From CAWDZK01 sp963807005 (lineage in GTDB: Bacteria > Actinomycetota > Actinomycetes > JACCUZ01), in the NCBI GenBank assembly GCA_963807005.1, contig CAWDZK010000006.1, positions 930,001-994,000 on the forward strand: 64,000 nucleotides of DNA, read 5' to 3'. The notes below the pieces were generated by a model. The model was not told the DNA's origin, made no database searches, and saw only the letters and a program-made list of their open reading frames with translations. Below, in pieces: positions 51,852-60,326 of this stretch. The position numbers and the translations under genes were made by a program. Every line of letters begins with the position of its first letter. The stretch's first letter is position 1.

Positions 51852-52307
51852 GTGCGCGCACTCACCGCGCTCGCTCTCGTCGCCGCCGCGGTCCTCACGG
51901 GCTGCGGCGGTGGCGACAGCGAGGAGGAGAAGCAGGCCGAGAAGCAGCTGGCGGCGGGTGGGGCGCCGACGCCGGTGTGCGTCGACCAGGCCGAGTCGGC
52001 GGAGGTCCCGGCGGCGTTCCCGGCCGACTTTCCCATGCCGAAGGGCTCGGTGGTCTACGCCACGCAGGAGCGTTCCGCTGGTCGCACGATCGTCTACGCG
52101 GTGGTCGACACCGACCAGAAGGCAGTGCTGTCCTACTTGCAGGAGGCCGTGCCGGCCGCGGGCTACCAGCTCACGGAGGGCGAGGTCGAGGAGCGCGACG
52201 CCGAGTCGAACTGGGCCGGCAACGGCTACCGGGGACGCTGGGCGATCCGCGAGGTCGCGGGCTGCACCGGTCAGACCTCGGTCACGGTTCTCAGCGCGAA
52301 GGACTGA
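51852..52307 (+). CDS. Lipoprotein of unknown function
   Basis: 151 residues from GTG 51852. RALTALALVAAAVLTGC gives a lipobox with the acylated cysteine at about residue 17. The short charged linker DSEEEKQAEKQL follows, then a ~110-residue globular domain (ESAEVPAAFPADFPMPKGS to VLSAKD) with two further cysteines. No family is recognised. It is 8 nt from the propeller gene, so both are probably coexpressed and surface exposed. Its end overlaps the convergent S9 peptidase by 17 nt. Confidence 0.75.
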   Translation: MRALTALALVAAAVLTGCGGGDSEEEKQAEKQLAAGGAPTPVCVDQAESAEVPAAFPADFPMPKGSVVYATQERSAGRTIVYAVVDTDQKAVLSYLQEAVPAAGYQLTEGEVEERDAESNWAGNGYRGRWAIREVAGCTGQTSVTVLSAKD

Positions 52308-54375
52308 CCTCCGCGAGGCCGACCTGGTCCAGCACGAACGCGTGCAGGAAGGCCTCGTGCCGCCACGCGTCGTACCGGCCGGCCGGGCCGGTGTGCGCGG
52401 CGCCACCCAGCGCCGTCCGCAGCAGCAGCGGGGTCCCTCGCTCGGCCGGTGTCGACTCCTCCTCGGCGCGGATCCGGGCCACCCACTTGGCCGGCTCGTG
52501 CACCGACACCCTCGGGTCGTGGCGGCTCGCAGTCACCAGCAGGGCGGGCCGGCGCGGCCCGGGGGTGTTCTCGTACGGCGAGTAGCCGGCCAGGTACGCG
52601 TACTGCTCCGCCACGTGGGGGTCGCCCCACTCCTCCCACTCGGCCACGGTCAGCGGCAGGGTGTCGTCCAGCATCGAGCCGACGACGTCGACGAACGGCA
52701 CCTCGGCGACGACCGCCGCGAACTGCTCCGGTGCGAGGTGGGCGACCGCCCCCATGAGCAGGCCGCCGGCGCTGATCCCGCGAGCCACCAGGCCGGCGGG
52801 TGAGGTGACCCCGGACGCGACGAGGTGCCGGGCGCAGGCGACGAAGTCGGTGAAGGTGGTCCGCTTCGCCAGCAGCCGCCCCTGCTGCCACCAGCCCCGG
52901 CCCAGCTCGCCGCCGCCTCGCACGTGCGCGATCGCCAGGGTCATGCCACGGTCGAGCAGCGGCAGCATCTCCGGCCAGAACTCCGGGTCGAGGCCGGCCT
53001 CGTACGCGCCGTAGCCGTAGAGCAGGCAGGGCGCACCGGGCCGGCCGTCGCCCCGGCGGACCAGGGTCACCGGGACCTCCACCCCGTCCTCGGCGACGGC
53101 GTGCACGACCTCGCAGCGGTAGGCGTCCAACGGCCGGCGTACCGACTGCCGGTGCACGACGGTCTCGGCGCCGGTGGCCAGGTCGTGGTCCACCTCGACC
53201 GGTGGCCGGACCCAGCCCTCGCGCGACAGGCGGACGCTGGTGGCGGTCACGTCGTCGTTGTCCCCCGGCCGTACCGCCTCCCCGGGGCCGTCCGGCTCCA
53301 GTACCCGCACCGTGACGCCGGCGCGGTCGATGATCCGCACCCGCTGCCGCCCGGAGGTGCGCTCGCCGACGACGACGTGCTCGCCGATGACGTCGGCGGA
53401 CTCGACCCGGACGGCCGGGTCGTGGGCGAGCAGCTCGGTCCAGTGGTCCGCCCCGGGGCAGGCGAGGGGAGCGGTGACGACCTGGAACTCCGGTGCGCCC
53501 AGATCGGTGACGATCACCAGGTCGCCGCCGTCCGGACCGGGCCGGTGGTCCACGAGGTACTCCCGGGCCGGCAGGCGCTCGGCGACCACGCGCGGCGTGG
53601 TCGTCAGGTCGGCGGTGGGGACCCAGCGCACCTCGGTGGTGTCGCGGCTGCGGGCCGTCAGCAGGGCGAGCTCGCCGCTGCGGGCAACGTCGACCTCGAG
53701 CTCGAAGTGCCGGTCCGGCTCGTGCCAGACCGTTGTGTCCGCCTTCTGAGGCGTGCCGAGCACGTGCCGGTGCACCGTGTCCGGGCGGTACGCCTCGTCC
53801 AGCGTCGGGTAGAGCAGGCTGCCGCTGTCCGCCGCCCAGGCCAGCCCGTAGTAGGTCCCGTCCAGCCGGTCCGGAAGGTCAGTGCCCGACCCCAGGTCAC
53901 GCACCCGCAGCGAGTAGACCTCGTCGCCCTCGTAGTCGACCGAGTAGGCCAGCAGCCGGCCGTCCGGGCTGGGCTCGACCACGCCGAGCTCGAGGAAGTC
54001 GTGCCCTGCCGCCAGCTCGTTCTCGTCCAGGATCGTCTGGAAGGTGTCGTCCGAGCCCGCAGGGCGGCGCACGTGCACGACGTACTGGGCGCCCGCGGGG
54101 CGGCGTACGCGGTACTCCCAGCCGCCGCGCACCCGCGGCGCCGAGAGGTCCTCGTCCGGCAGCACGGCGGCCAACTCCGCGGCCAGAGCGTCCCGGAGAC
54201 CGCCGAGCCGGGCGGTCTGGGCGTCGCACCACACGTTCTCCGCCGCGAGATAGGCCAGCAGCTCGGGGTCGTCGGTGCGCCGCATCCAGGCGTAGTCGTC
54301 CGGGACGGCATGGCCGTGCAGGGTGCGGGTGGTGGGTCGCCGCGGGGCGACGGGTGGCCGCTGGGCGATCGTCAC
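52291..54375 (-). CDS. S9-family peptidase (oligopeptidase B/prolyl oligopeptidase-like)
   Basis: 694 residues. An N-terminal seven-bladed propeller (about 50-400) is followed by the alpha/beta-hydrolase domain. The nucleophile is in ARGISAGGLLMGAVA (GxSxGG), the acid in TASRHDPRVSV and the histidine in LGGAAHTGPAGR. The length and PPVAPRRPTTRTLHGHAVPDDYAWMR N-terminus fit oligopeptidase B/PtrB-like enzymes, which cleave short peptides in the cytoplasm. GTG 54375 is supported by TAGCGT 7 nt upstream. It is divergent from the peptide-type ABC importer, which could supply substrates. Confidence 0.92.
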   Translation of the reverse strand: MTIAQRPPVAPRRPTTRTLHGHAVPDDYAWMRRTDDPELLAYLAAENVWCDAQTARLGGLRDALAAELAAVLPDEDLSAPRVRGGWEYRVRRPAGAQYVVHVRRPAGSDDTFQTILDENELAAGHDFLELGVVEPSPDGRLLAYSVDYEGDEVYSLRVRDLGSGTDLPDRLDGTYYGLAWAADSGSLLYPTLDEAYRPDTVHRHVLGTPQKADTTVWHEPDRHFELEVDVARSGELALLTARSRDTTEVRWVPTADLTTTPRVVAERLPAREYLVDHRPGPDGGDLVIVTDLGAPEFQVVTAPLACPGADHWTELLAHDPAVRVESADVIGEHVVVGERTSGRQRVRIIDRAGVTVRVLEPDGPGEAVRPGDNDDVTATSVRLSREGWVRPPVEVDHDLATGAETVVHRQSVRRPLDAYRCEVVHAVAEDGVEVPVTLVRRGDGRPGAPCLLYGYGAYEAGLDPEFWPEMLPLLDRGMTLAIAHVRGGGELGRGWWQQGRLLAKRTTFTDFVACARHLVASGVTSPAGLVARGISAGGLLMGAVAHLAPEQFAAVVAEVPFVDVVGSMLDDTLPLTVAEWEEWGDPHVAEQYAYLAGYSPYENTPGPRRPALLVTASRHDPRVSVHEPAKWVARIRAEEESTPAERGTPLLLRTALGGAAHTGPAGRYDAWRHEAFLHAFVLDQVGLAEVSPSR

Positions 54376-54382
54376 GGGCCGC

Positions 54383-54388
54383 ACGCTA
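54383..54388 (-). promoter_or_regulatory. -10 box of the leaderless S9-peptidase promoter
   Basis: TAGCGT on the minus strand ends 7 nt before GTG 54375. Confidence 0.5.
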
Positions 54389-54404
54389 ACGCAGGCCGGC
54401 TCGT

Positions 54405-54423
54405 CACTGACTCGTGACTCAGC
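54405..54423. promoter_or_regulatory. Imperfect palindrome upstream of the ABC importer, copy 1
   Basis: ACTGACTCGTGACTCAG has CTGA and TCAG arms around eight bases, and closely resembles TACTGA-N8-TCAGTA at 60296. It lies between the divergent S9-peptidase and importer promoters, so a shared regulator is plausible. Confidence 0.45.
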
Positions 54424-54496
54424 AGAAGCGTGACAAACGGTCCGGCAGCCACCATGATCCAGGACACGGCGGGGGTCCGACGTCCGTGGAGGCTCG

Positions 54497-56368
54497 ATGC
54501 AGGCACGACCGGTCCGGCGACTCGTGGCATTTTCCGCCTTGGCGCTCGCGGCAGCAGCGACGGCGCTCGCGGGCGGGGCGGCGCCGGCCTCCGGCGCCTC
54601 GAACGGGACCACCTTCACGGTCGGCATCAAGCAGGACATCGACTCGCTGAACCCGTTCACCGGGATCGTGGCGTCGGCCTACGAGGCCTACCAGATGACC
54701 TACGACACGCTGACCGACTACTCCGCCAAGGACTTCTCCACCCAGCCGGCGCTCGCGGAGCGCTGGGACGTGTCGCCCGATGGGCTGACCTGGACCTACC
54801 ACCTGCGCCCGGGGCTCAAGTGGTCCGACGGGCAGCCGCTCACGTCGCGGGACGTCGTGTACACGTTCAACCGGGTGCGCAACGGCAAGTACGAGCAGAC
54901 CAACTACGGCAACTACGTCGCGCCGATCACCTCGGTCAAGGCGACCGACGACACGACCGTGGTCTTCACGGTGAAGAAGCCCACGCCGATCATGCTGCAC
55001 CTGTATGTCTACATCCTCCCCGAGCACGTCTGGAAGGACATCGACGAGAAGCAGGTCAAGAGCTACACGAACGAGCCAGGTCCCGACGGCTTGGTGGGAT
55101 CAGGCCCTTACGTCGTCGCCGAGCACCAGAAGGGTCAGTTCCTGCGGTTCAAGGCCAACCCGAACTACTGGGGCGGCAAGCCGGCCGTGGACGAGGTGGT
55201 CTTCCGCGTCTTCCAGAACGACGACTCGCTGGCCCAGGCGCTGCGCCGAGGTGAGATCGACTTCGCCGACGACCTGGGCGCGAACGTGTACAACAGCCTC
55301 GAGGGCGCTCCTGGGGTGAAGACCGTCGATGCCGAGTACTCAGGGTTCGACGAGATCGCGTTCAACGTCGGAGCGGCGCTGGACGACGGCACTCCGATCG
55401 GCGACGGCCACCCGGCCCTCAAGGACGCCAAGCTGCGGGTCGCCCTGTCCCACGCGGTCGACACGAAGGCGCTGGTCGAGCGGGTCTTCGGCGGCCACGC
55501 GACACCTGGTAGCAGCATCATCCCGCCGATCTACGCCGACCTGCACTACGACCCGGGCACAGCCGCCTACACGTTCGACCCGACGAAGGCCGAGTCGCTG
55601 CTGGACGAGGCGGGGTACACCAAGGGTCCGGACGGCATCCGCACCATGCCGAACGGTGGTCGCAAGCTGTCGTTCCGGCTGCTCGGCCGCAGCAACTCCC
55701 AGACCAGCCAGCAGACCGTGCAGTTCGTCGCGGGCTGGTTCCGCGACGTCGGCATCGACGTGAAGACCAAGATCGTGTCAGAGGACGCCCTCACCGAGAT
55801 CATCGGCCAGGGCAACTTCGACATGTTCGAGTGGGGCTGGGTGGTCGAGCCCGACCCGAACTACCAGCTCTCGACCTTCACGTGTGCGAACCGGTCCTAC
55901 AAGGACGGCGGCGAGGTCTACGCGAACCTGTCCGACTCGTTCTTCTGCGACAAGGAGTACGACCGACTGAACGCCGTGCAGGCGGAGCAGGTCGACCCGG
56001 TGCAGCGTGCGGCCACGGTCAAGGAGATGCAGAAGATCGTCTACGACCAGGCGCCCTACATCATCACCGCCTACTACGACAACCTCGAGGCCTACCGGTC
56101 GGACCGCTTCACCGGCTTCGTGCCCCAGCCGGAGCCCAACGGCTCGCTGCTCTTCCAGTACGGCACGTACAGCTACCGCAACATCCGCCCGGTCACTGCT
56201 GCCGACCAGCCGGACGGTGCCGGCGGAAGCGGGACGGGCGCGGCTGCCTCCGGAGACGGGGGCGGGAACACGGGCCTGGTCGTCGGCGGCATCGTGGTCG
56301 CGGTCCTCGTGCTCGGCGGGGTCGGTCTGGCGCTGTCCCGCCGCCGGCCGGACCACGATGTCGAGTAG
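54497..56368 (+). CDS. Peptide/nickel-type ABC transporter substrate-binding protein, C-terminally anchored
   Basis: 623 residues of family 5 (SBP_bac_5). A Sec signal (LVAFSALALAAAATALAGG) is followed by the binding domain: TFTVGIKQDIDSLNPF, WDVSPDGLTWTYHLRPGLKWSDG, VGSGPYVV. The protein lacks a lipobox and instead ends with a transmembrane helix (GLVVGGIVVAVLVLGGVGLAL) and a basic stop-transfer tail. It is therefore tethered by its C-terminus, unlike most Gram-positive binding proteins. GGAGG precedes the ATG. It overlaps the permease gene by 11 nt. Confidence 0.92.
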   Translation: MQARPVRRLVAFSALALAAAATALAGGAAPASGASNGTTFTVGIKQDIDSLNPFTGIVASAYEAYQMTYDTLTDYSAKDFSTQPALAERWDVSPDGLTWTYHLRPGLKWSDGQPLTSRDVVYTFNRVRNGKYEQTNYGNYVAPITSVKATDDTTVVFTVKKPTPIMLHLYVYILPEHVWKDIDEKQVKSYTNEPGPDGLVGSGPYVVAEHQKGQFLRFKANPNYWGGKPAVDEVVFRVFQNDDSLAQALRRGEIDFADDLGANVYNSLEGAPGVKTVDAEYSGFDEIAFNVGAALDDGTPIGDGHPALKDAKLRVALSHAVDTKALVERVFGGHATPGSSIIPPIYADLHYDPGTAAYTFDPTKAESLLDEAGYTKGPDGIRTMPNGGRKLSFRLLGRSNSQTSQQTVQFVAGWFRDVGIDVKTKIVSEDALTEIIGQGNFDMFEWGWVVEPDPNYQLSTFTCANRSYKDGGEVYANLSDSFFCDKEYDRLNAVQAEQVDPVQRAATVKEMQKIVYDQAPYIITAYYDNLEAYRSDRFTGFVPQPEPNGSLLFQYGTYSYRNIRPVTAADQPDGAGGSGTGAAASGDGGGNTGLVVGGIVVAVLVLGGVGLALSRRRPDHDVE

Positions 56369-57389
56369 CAGCCCCGCAGCCGTCGTCGAACCTCCCCTCC
56401 CGGCCGACCCGCGCGGCTCCGGACTCGGGACGTACGCCCTTCGCCGGTCGCTCTCAGGGCTGGCCACCATCGCGTTCGTCCTCGTCTTCAACTTCTTCCT
56501 CTTCAGGCTGCTGCCGGGCGACCCGATCTCGCTGTACACCAAGGGCCGGAACATGGATCAGGCACAGCTGCGCGAGCTGCGGCGCAGCCTGGACAAGCCG
56601 GTGCTCCAGCAGTTCCTGGACTACCTGACGAATCCCTTCTCATCGGGCGTGGACTCGACGCAGTTCTCCCGGCCCGTGTGGGACGTGATCGGCGACTACG
56701 TCTGGCCGACGGTGGTGCTGCTGACGACGGCCACTGTCCTGTCCGCGGTCATCGGCATCGCCATCGGGATCCGCGGCGGGTGGAACCGCGGGAGCTCGTT
56801 CGACCGCGTCAGCACCGGCGTCGCGCTGACCTTGTATGCCATGCCGGAGTTCTGGCTGGGCATGGTCCTGCTGATCCTGCTGAGCACCGGGGTCGGGGTG
56901 CTGCCGGGCCTGTTCCCGAGCGGCGGGGTGATCACCCCTGGGCTGGACCGCTGGTCCCTCGAAGGCATCGGCGACCAGGCCTGGCACCTGTTCCTGCCGG
57001 CGCTGACGCTGACCCTCGCCTACCTGGCGGAGTACGCCCTCGTGATGCGCTCGTCGCTGGTCGACGAGCTGCGGCAGGACTACCTGATGACCGCTCGGGC
57101 CAAGGGGATGATGGAGAAGCTGGTCCGCCGCCGGCACGCAGTCCCCAACGCGCTGCTGCCGACCATCACGCTGGTGTTCCTCAACATCGGCTTCGTCGTC
57201 TCCGGCGCGATCACGGTCGAGACGGTGTTCTCCTGGCCCGGGCTCGGTCTGCTGTCCTACCAGGCCATCCGCGGCCCGGACGTGCCGCTGCTCCAGGCGA
57301 TCTTCCTGCTCTTCTCGCTCTCGGTCGTCGTGGCCAACCTCGTCGCGGACATCGTGATCGCGGCGGTCGACCCGCGGATCCGCACATGA
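56358..57389 (+). CDS. ABC transporter permease, DppB type
   Basis: 343 residues. It begins with the DppB-like LRRSLSGLATIAFVLVFNFFLFRLLPGDP and carries the binding-protein-dependent permease signature MTARAKGMMEKLVRRRHAVPNALLP (EAA loop). About six membrane helices are present. Together with the following permease it forms the channel of the Dpp/Opp importer. ATG 56358 lies inside the end of the SBP gene. Confidence 0.94.
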   Translation: MSSSSPAAVVEPPLPADPRGSGLGTYALRRSLSGLATIAFVLVFNFFLFRLLPGDPISLYTKGRNMDQAQLRELRRSLDKPVLQQFLDYLTNPFSSGVDSTQFSRPVWDVIGDYVWPTVVLLTTATVLSAVIGIAIGIRGGWNRGSSFDRVSTGVALTLYAMPEFWLGMVLLILLSTGVGVLPGLFPSGGVITPGLDRWSLEGIGDQAWHLFLPALTLTLAYLAEYALVMRSSLVDELRQDYLMTARAKGMMEKLVRRRHAVPNALLPTITLVFLNIGFVVSGAITVETVFSWPGLGLLSYQAIRGPDVPLLQAIFLLFSLSVVVANLVADIVIAAVDPRIRT

Positions 57390-58300
57390 GCGCGCCCGGG
57401 GGAGGCGGCACGGTCCTGCTCTCGCCGCGGGCGGTCCGCCAGGCGCGGCGCCGGGCCGCGTTGACCCGGTTCGCATCGGAGTTCCGCCGGCAGCGCGGCG
57501 GGGTCGCGGGTCTGGCACTTCTCGGCGTGTTCCTCGTCCTCGCCCTCGCGGCGCCGGTGCTGTTCTCCGCCGACCAGCTGGAGGTGACCAAGGCCACCGG
57601 TGCGGTGCTCGCGCCACCGGGGAACGGTTTCCTGCTGGGCACCGACGAGTCCGGCCGGTCGGTGCTGGCCCTGGTCGTCTGGGGCGCTCGGGTCTCCCTG
57701 CTCGTCGGGATCGCCGCGACCGTCATCTCGATGGCCATCGGCACGCTCGTGGGGATCGGCTCGGGGCACTTCGGCGGCGTGCTGGGCAGCGGGCTCGAGC
57801 GGCTGACCGACTGGTTCCTCGTCATCCCGTTCCTGCCGCTGGCCATCGCCCTCGCGACGGTCCTCGGCTCGTCCCTGCTCAACGTCATCATCGTCATCGG
57901 GGTGACGTCCTGGCCGGGGACCGCCCGGCTGGTGCGGGCCCAGACCCTTGCGGTCGAGGGCCGGCCGTACCTCGAGCGAGCCCGGGTGCTCGGCGGCGGT
58001 CACTGGCACCAGATGTCGCGACACGTGCTCCCGAACGTCATGCCGCTCGTCCTGGCCAACACCACCCTCACGGTGGCCATCGCCATCCTGTCCGAGACCA
58101 CGCTGTCCTTCCTCGGGCTCGGCGACCCGTTCCGGGTGTCCTGGGGCTCGATGCTCGACAACGCGTTCTCGGCCGGCGCCATCAGCTCCGGCGCCTGGTG
58201 GTACCTGCTGCCGCCGGGCCTGTGCGTGGTCGCCGTCGTCCTCGCGTTCACGCTGGTCGGGCGAGCGCTCGAGAACGTCCTCGACCCGGGGAGCCGGTGA
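57386..58300 (+). CDS. ABC transporter permease, DppC type
   Basis: 304 residues. The N-terminal cytoplasmic segment is followed by FRRQRGGVAGLALLGVFLVLALAAP, the GTDESGRSVLALVVWGARVSL stretch and the EAA loop YLERARVLGGGHWHQMSRHVLPNVMP typical of DppC. ATG 57386 overlaps the stop of the first permease (ATGA). It completes the importer channel. Confidence 0.94.
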   Translation: MSAPGGGGTVLLSPRAVRQARRRAALTRFASEFRRQRGGVAGLALLGVFLVLALAAPVLFSADQLEVTKATGAVLAPPGNGFLLGTDESGRSVLALVVWGARVSLLVGIAATVISMAIGTLVGIGSGHFGGVLGSGLERLTDWFLVIPFLPLAIALATVLGSSLLNVIIVIGVTSWPGTARLVRAQTLAVEGRPYLERARVLGGGHWHQMSRHVLPNVMPLVLANTTLTVAIAILSETTLSFLGLGDPFRVSWGSMLDNAFSAGAISSGAWWYLLPPGLCVVAVVLAFTLVGRALENVLDPGSR

Positions 58301-58302
58301 GC

Positions 58303-59289
58303 ATGTCCCTGCTGCGGCTCGAGGACCTCGAGGTCACCTACCGCACGTCGGAGGGCGACGTCCCGGCGGTTCGCGGCGTCACGCTGGATGTCGAGGCGGG
58401 CACCAGCCTGGGCGTCGCCGGCGAGTCCGGCTCCGGCAAGTCGACGCTCGCCGCGACGGTGCTGCGGCTGACGCCGCGGACCGCCGAGGTGGGCGGCCGG
58501 GTGCTCCTCGACGGCGAGGACGTGCTGTCCATGTCCTTCGGCCGGCTCAGAGCGGTCCGGTGGTCCGAGGCGTCCATCGTGTTCCAGGGCGCGCTGCACT
58601 CGCTGAACCCGTTGCACCGGGTGGGGCGTCAGATCGGCGAGCCGGTCGAGCTGCACGACCGGACCGCGACCCGGCGACAGGTCGACAGGAGCGTCGAGGC
58701 GCTGCTCGGCGACGTGGGCCTGCCGACCCGGCTCGCCTCGTCCTTCCCGCACCAGCTGTCCGGCGGCCAGAAGCAGCGCGTGATGATCGCGATGGCGCTG
58801 GCCTGCGAGCCGCGCCTCGTGGTCGCCGACGAGCCCACCACCGCCCTTGACGTCATGGTCCAGGCCCAGGTGCTGGACCTGCTCCTCTCACTGGTCCGGG
58901 AGCGCGGCCTGGGGCTGGTCATGATCAGCCACGACCTGTCGGTGCTCGCCACCACCTGCGACCGGGTCGCGGTGATGTACGCCGGCCGGGTGGTCGAGCA
59001 GGGCCGGTCCGAGGACGTGCTGCACCGGGCCCGGCACCCGTACACGCGGGCGCTCTCGGCGGCGTTCCCCACGATCGGCGACCCCGAGGCGAGGTTCGCG
59101 CCCCGGGGCCTGCCCGGCGACCCGCCGTGGCCGGGTGACCTGCCGCCCGGCTGCCCGTTCCACCCGCGCTGCCCGGAAGCGGTCGACCTGTGCCGGGCCG
59201 AGGACGTGCGGCTCCGCCCGACCGGTGCGATGGGATCCGGTGACCAGGAGGCCGCCTGCATCCACGTACGCACCGAGGTCCCGTCGTGA
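58303..59289 (+). CDS. ABC transporter ATP-binding protein, DppD type
   Basis: 328 residues. Walker A is GESGSGKST, the signature is QLSGGQKQR, Walker B is LVVADEPTTALD and the H-loop is MISHDLSVLA. The C-terminal oligopeptide-transporter domain ends CPFHPRCPEAVDLC, a Dpp/Opp cysteine motif. ATG 58303 has GGGGAG at 9 nt; GTG 58297 overlaps the previous stop and is an alternative. It energises import together with the next gene. Confidence 0.94.
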   Translation: MSLLRLEDLEVTYRTSEGDVPAVRGVTLDVEAGTSLGVAGESGSGKSTLAATVLRLTPRTAEVGGRVLLDGEDVLSMSFGRLRAVRWSEASIVFQGALHSLNPLHRVGRQIGEPVELHDRTATRRQVDRSVEALLGDVGLPTRLASSFPHQLSGGQKQRVMIAMALACEPRLVVADEPTTALDVMVQAQVLDLLLSLVRERGLGLVMISHDLSVLATTCDRVAVMYAGRVVEQGRSEDVLHRARHPYTRALSAAFPTIGDPEARFAPRGLPGDPPWPGDLPPGCPFHPRCPEAVDLCRAEDVRLRPTGAMGSGDQEAACIHVRTEVPS

Positions 59290-60290
59290 CCACCGCGCCC
59301 CGCCGCGCCGCAGCACTGGAGGCCGTCGGACTGGCCACCACGTTCCGGGCCCGCAACGGGACCCTGGCCAAGGCCGTCGACGGGGTCGACCTCGCCGTGG
59401 CCCGGGGCGAGGTCGTGGCTCTGGTCGGGGAGTCCGGCTGCGGCAAGACCACGCTGGCCCGCACCCTGCTCGGCCTGGAGCGCCCGTCGTCCGGCCAGGT
59501 GCGCTACGACGGCTCGCCGTTGCGCTACGACGCGCGGTCGCTGAAGGCGTACCGGCGGAAGGTCCAGCTGGTCCTGCAGGACCCCACCGGGTCGCTGAAC
59601 CCGCGGCACACCGTCTACGAGGCCGTGGCCGAGGGCCTGCGGGTGCACAGGATCTCCGGCGACGAGCAGACCCGGGTCGCCGACGCCCTTTCCCGGGTCG
59701 GGCTGCGGCCAGCCGAGCGGTACTTCCTGCGCTACCCGCACGAGCTCTCCGGTGGCCAGCGGCAGCGGGTGGTCATCGCCGGCGCTCTGGTGCTCGACCC
59801 CGAGGTGCTCGTCGCCGACGAGCCGGTCTCCTCGCTCGACGCGTCGGTGCGGGGGGAGATCCTCGAGCTTCTCCTCGGGCTGCGTCGAGAGCTGGGGCTC
59901 TCCGTGCTGGTCGTGACCCACGACCTCGGCCTGGCCTGGAACATCGCCGACCGGATCGCGGTGATGTACCTCGGTCGGGTGGTCGAGTGCGGGCCGACCG
60001 AGGAGGTGCTGGCCGACCCCCAGCACCCGTACACGAAGGCGCTGCTGTCCGTCGTGCCGGAGACCAAGCAGATGGAAGCACAGGTCCTCGCCGGTGAGCC
60101 GCCGGACCCGACGCGGGTACCGGACGGCTGCCGGTTCCACCCGCGCTGCCCTGCGCTGGCGTCGGGGGAGGCGGCGGCGGCCGGCGTGGCGGAGAGCTGC
60201 CGCGGCGCGGTGCTCCCGGTGCTTCCCGCGACCCTGGACCATGCTGCCGCCTGCTTCCTCTCCAGCGCTCGACAGGGCACACTGACCTGA
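59286..60290 (+). CDS. ABC transporter ATP-binding protein, DppF type
   Basis: 334 residues. Walker A GESGCGKTT, signature ELSGGQRQR, Walker B VLVADEPVSSLD and VTHDLGLAWNIADRIAVMYLG are all intact. A C-terminal oligopeptide-transporter domain ends CRFHPRCPALASG. GTG 59286 overlaps the DppD-type stop. It closes the importer operon; a palindrome and a new ribosome-binding site separate it from the oxidoreductases. Confidence 0.94.
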   Translation: MTTAPRRAAALEAVGLATTFRARNGTLAKAVDGVDLAVARGEVVALVGESGCGKTTLARTLLGLERPSSGQVRYDGSPLRYDARSLKAYRRKVQLVLQDPTGSLNPRHTVYEAVAEGLRVHRISGDEQTRVADALSRVGLRPAERYFLRYPHELSGGQRQRVVIAGALVLDPEVLVADEPVSSLDASVRGEILELLLGLRRELGLSVLVVTHDLGLAWNIADRIAVMYLGRVVECGPTEEVLADPQHPYTKALLSVVPETKQMEAQVLAGEPPDPTRVPDGCRFHPRCPALASGEAAAAGVAESCRGAVLPVLPATLDHAAACFLSSARQGTLT

Positions 60291-60295
60291 GCAAC

Positions 60296-60315
60296 TACTG
60301 ACTCGCGGATCAGTA
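60296..60315. promoter_or_regulatory. Palindrome upstream of the oxidoreductase operon, copy 2
   Basis: TACTGA-CTCGCGGA-TCAGTA has perfect 6-bp arms around eight bases. It shares ACTGACTCG and TCAG with the site at 54405 and ends where GGAGG begins for the next gene. Confidence 0.5.
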
Positions 60316-60326
60316 TGGAGGTGGGC

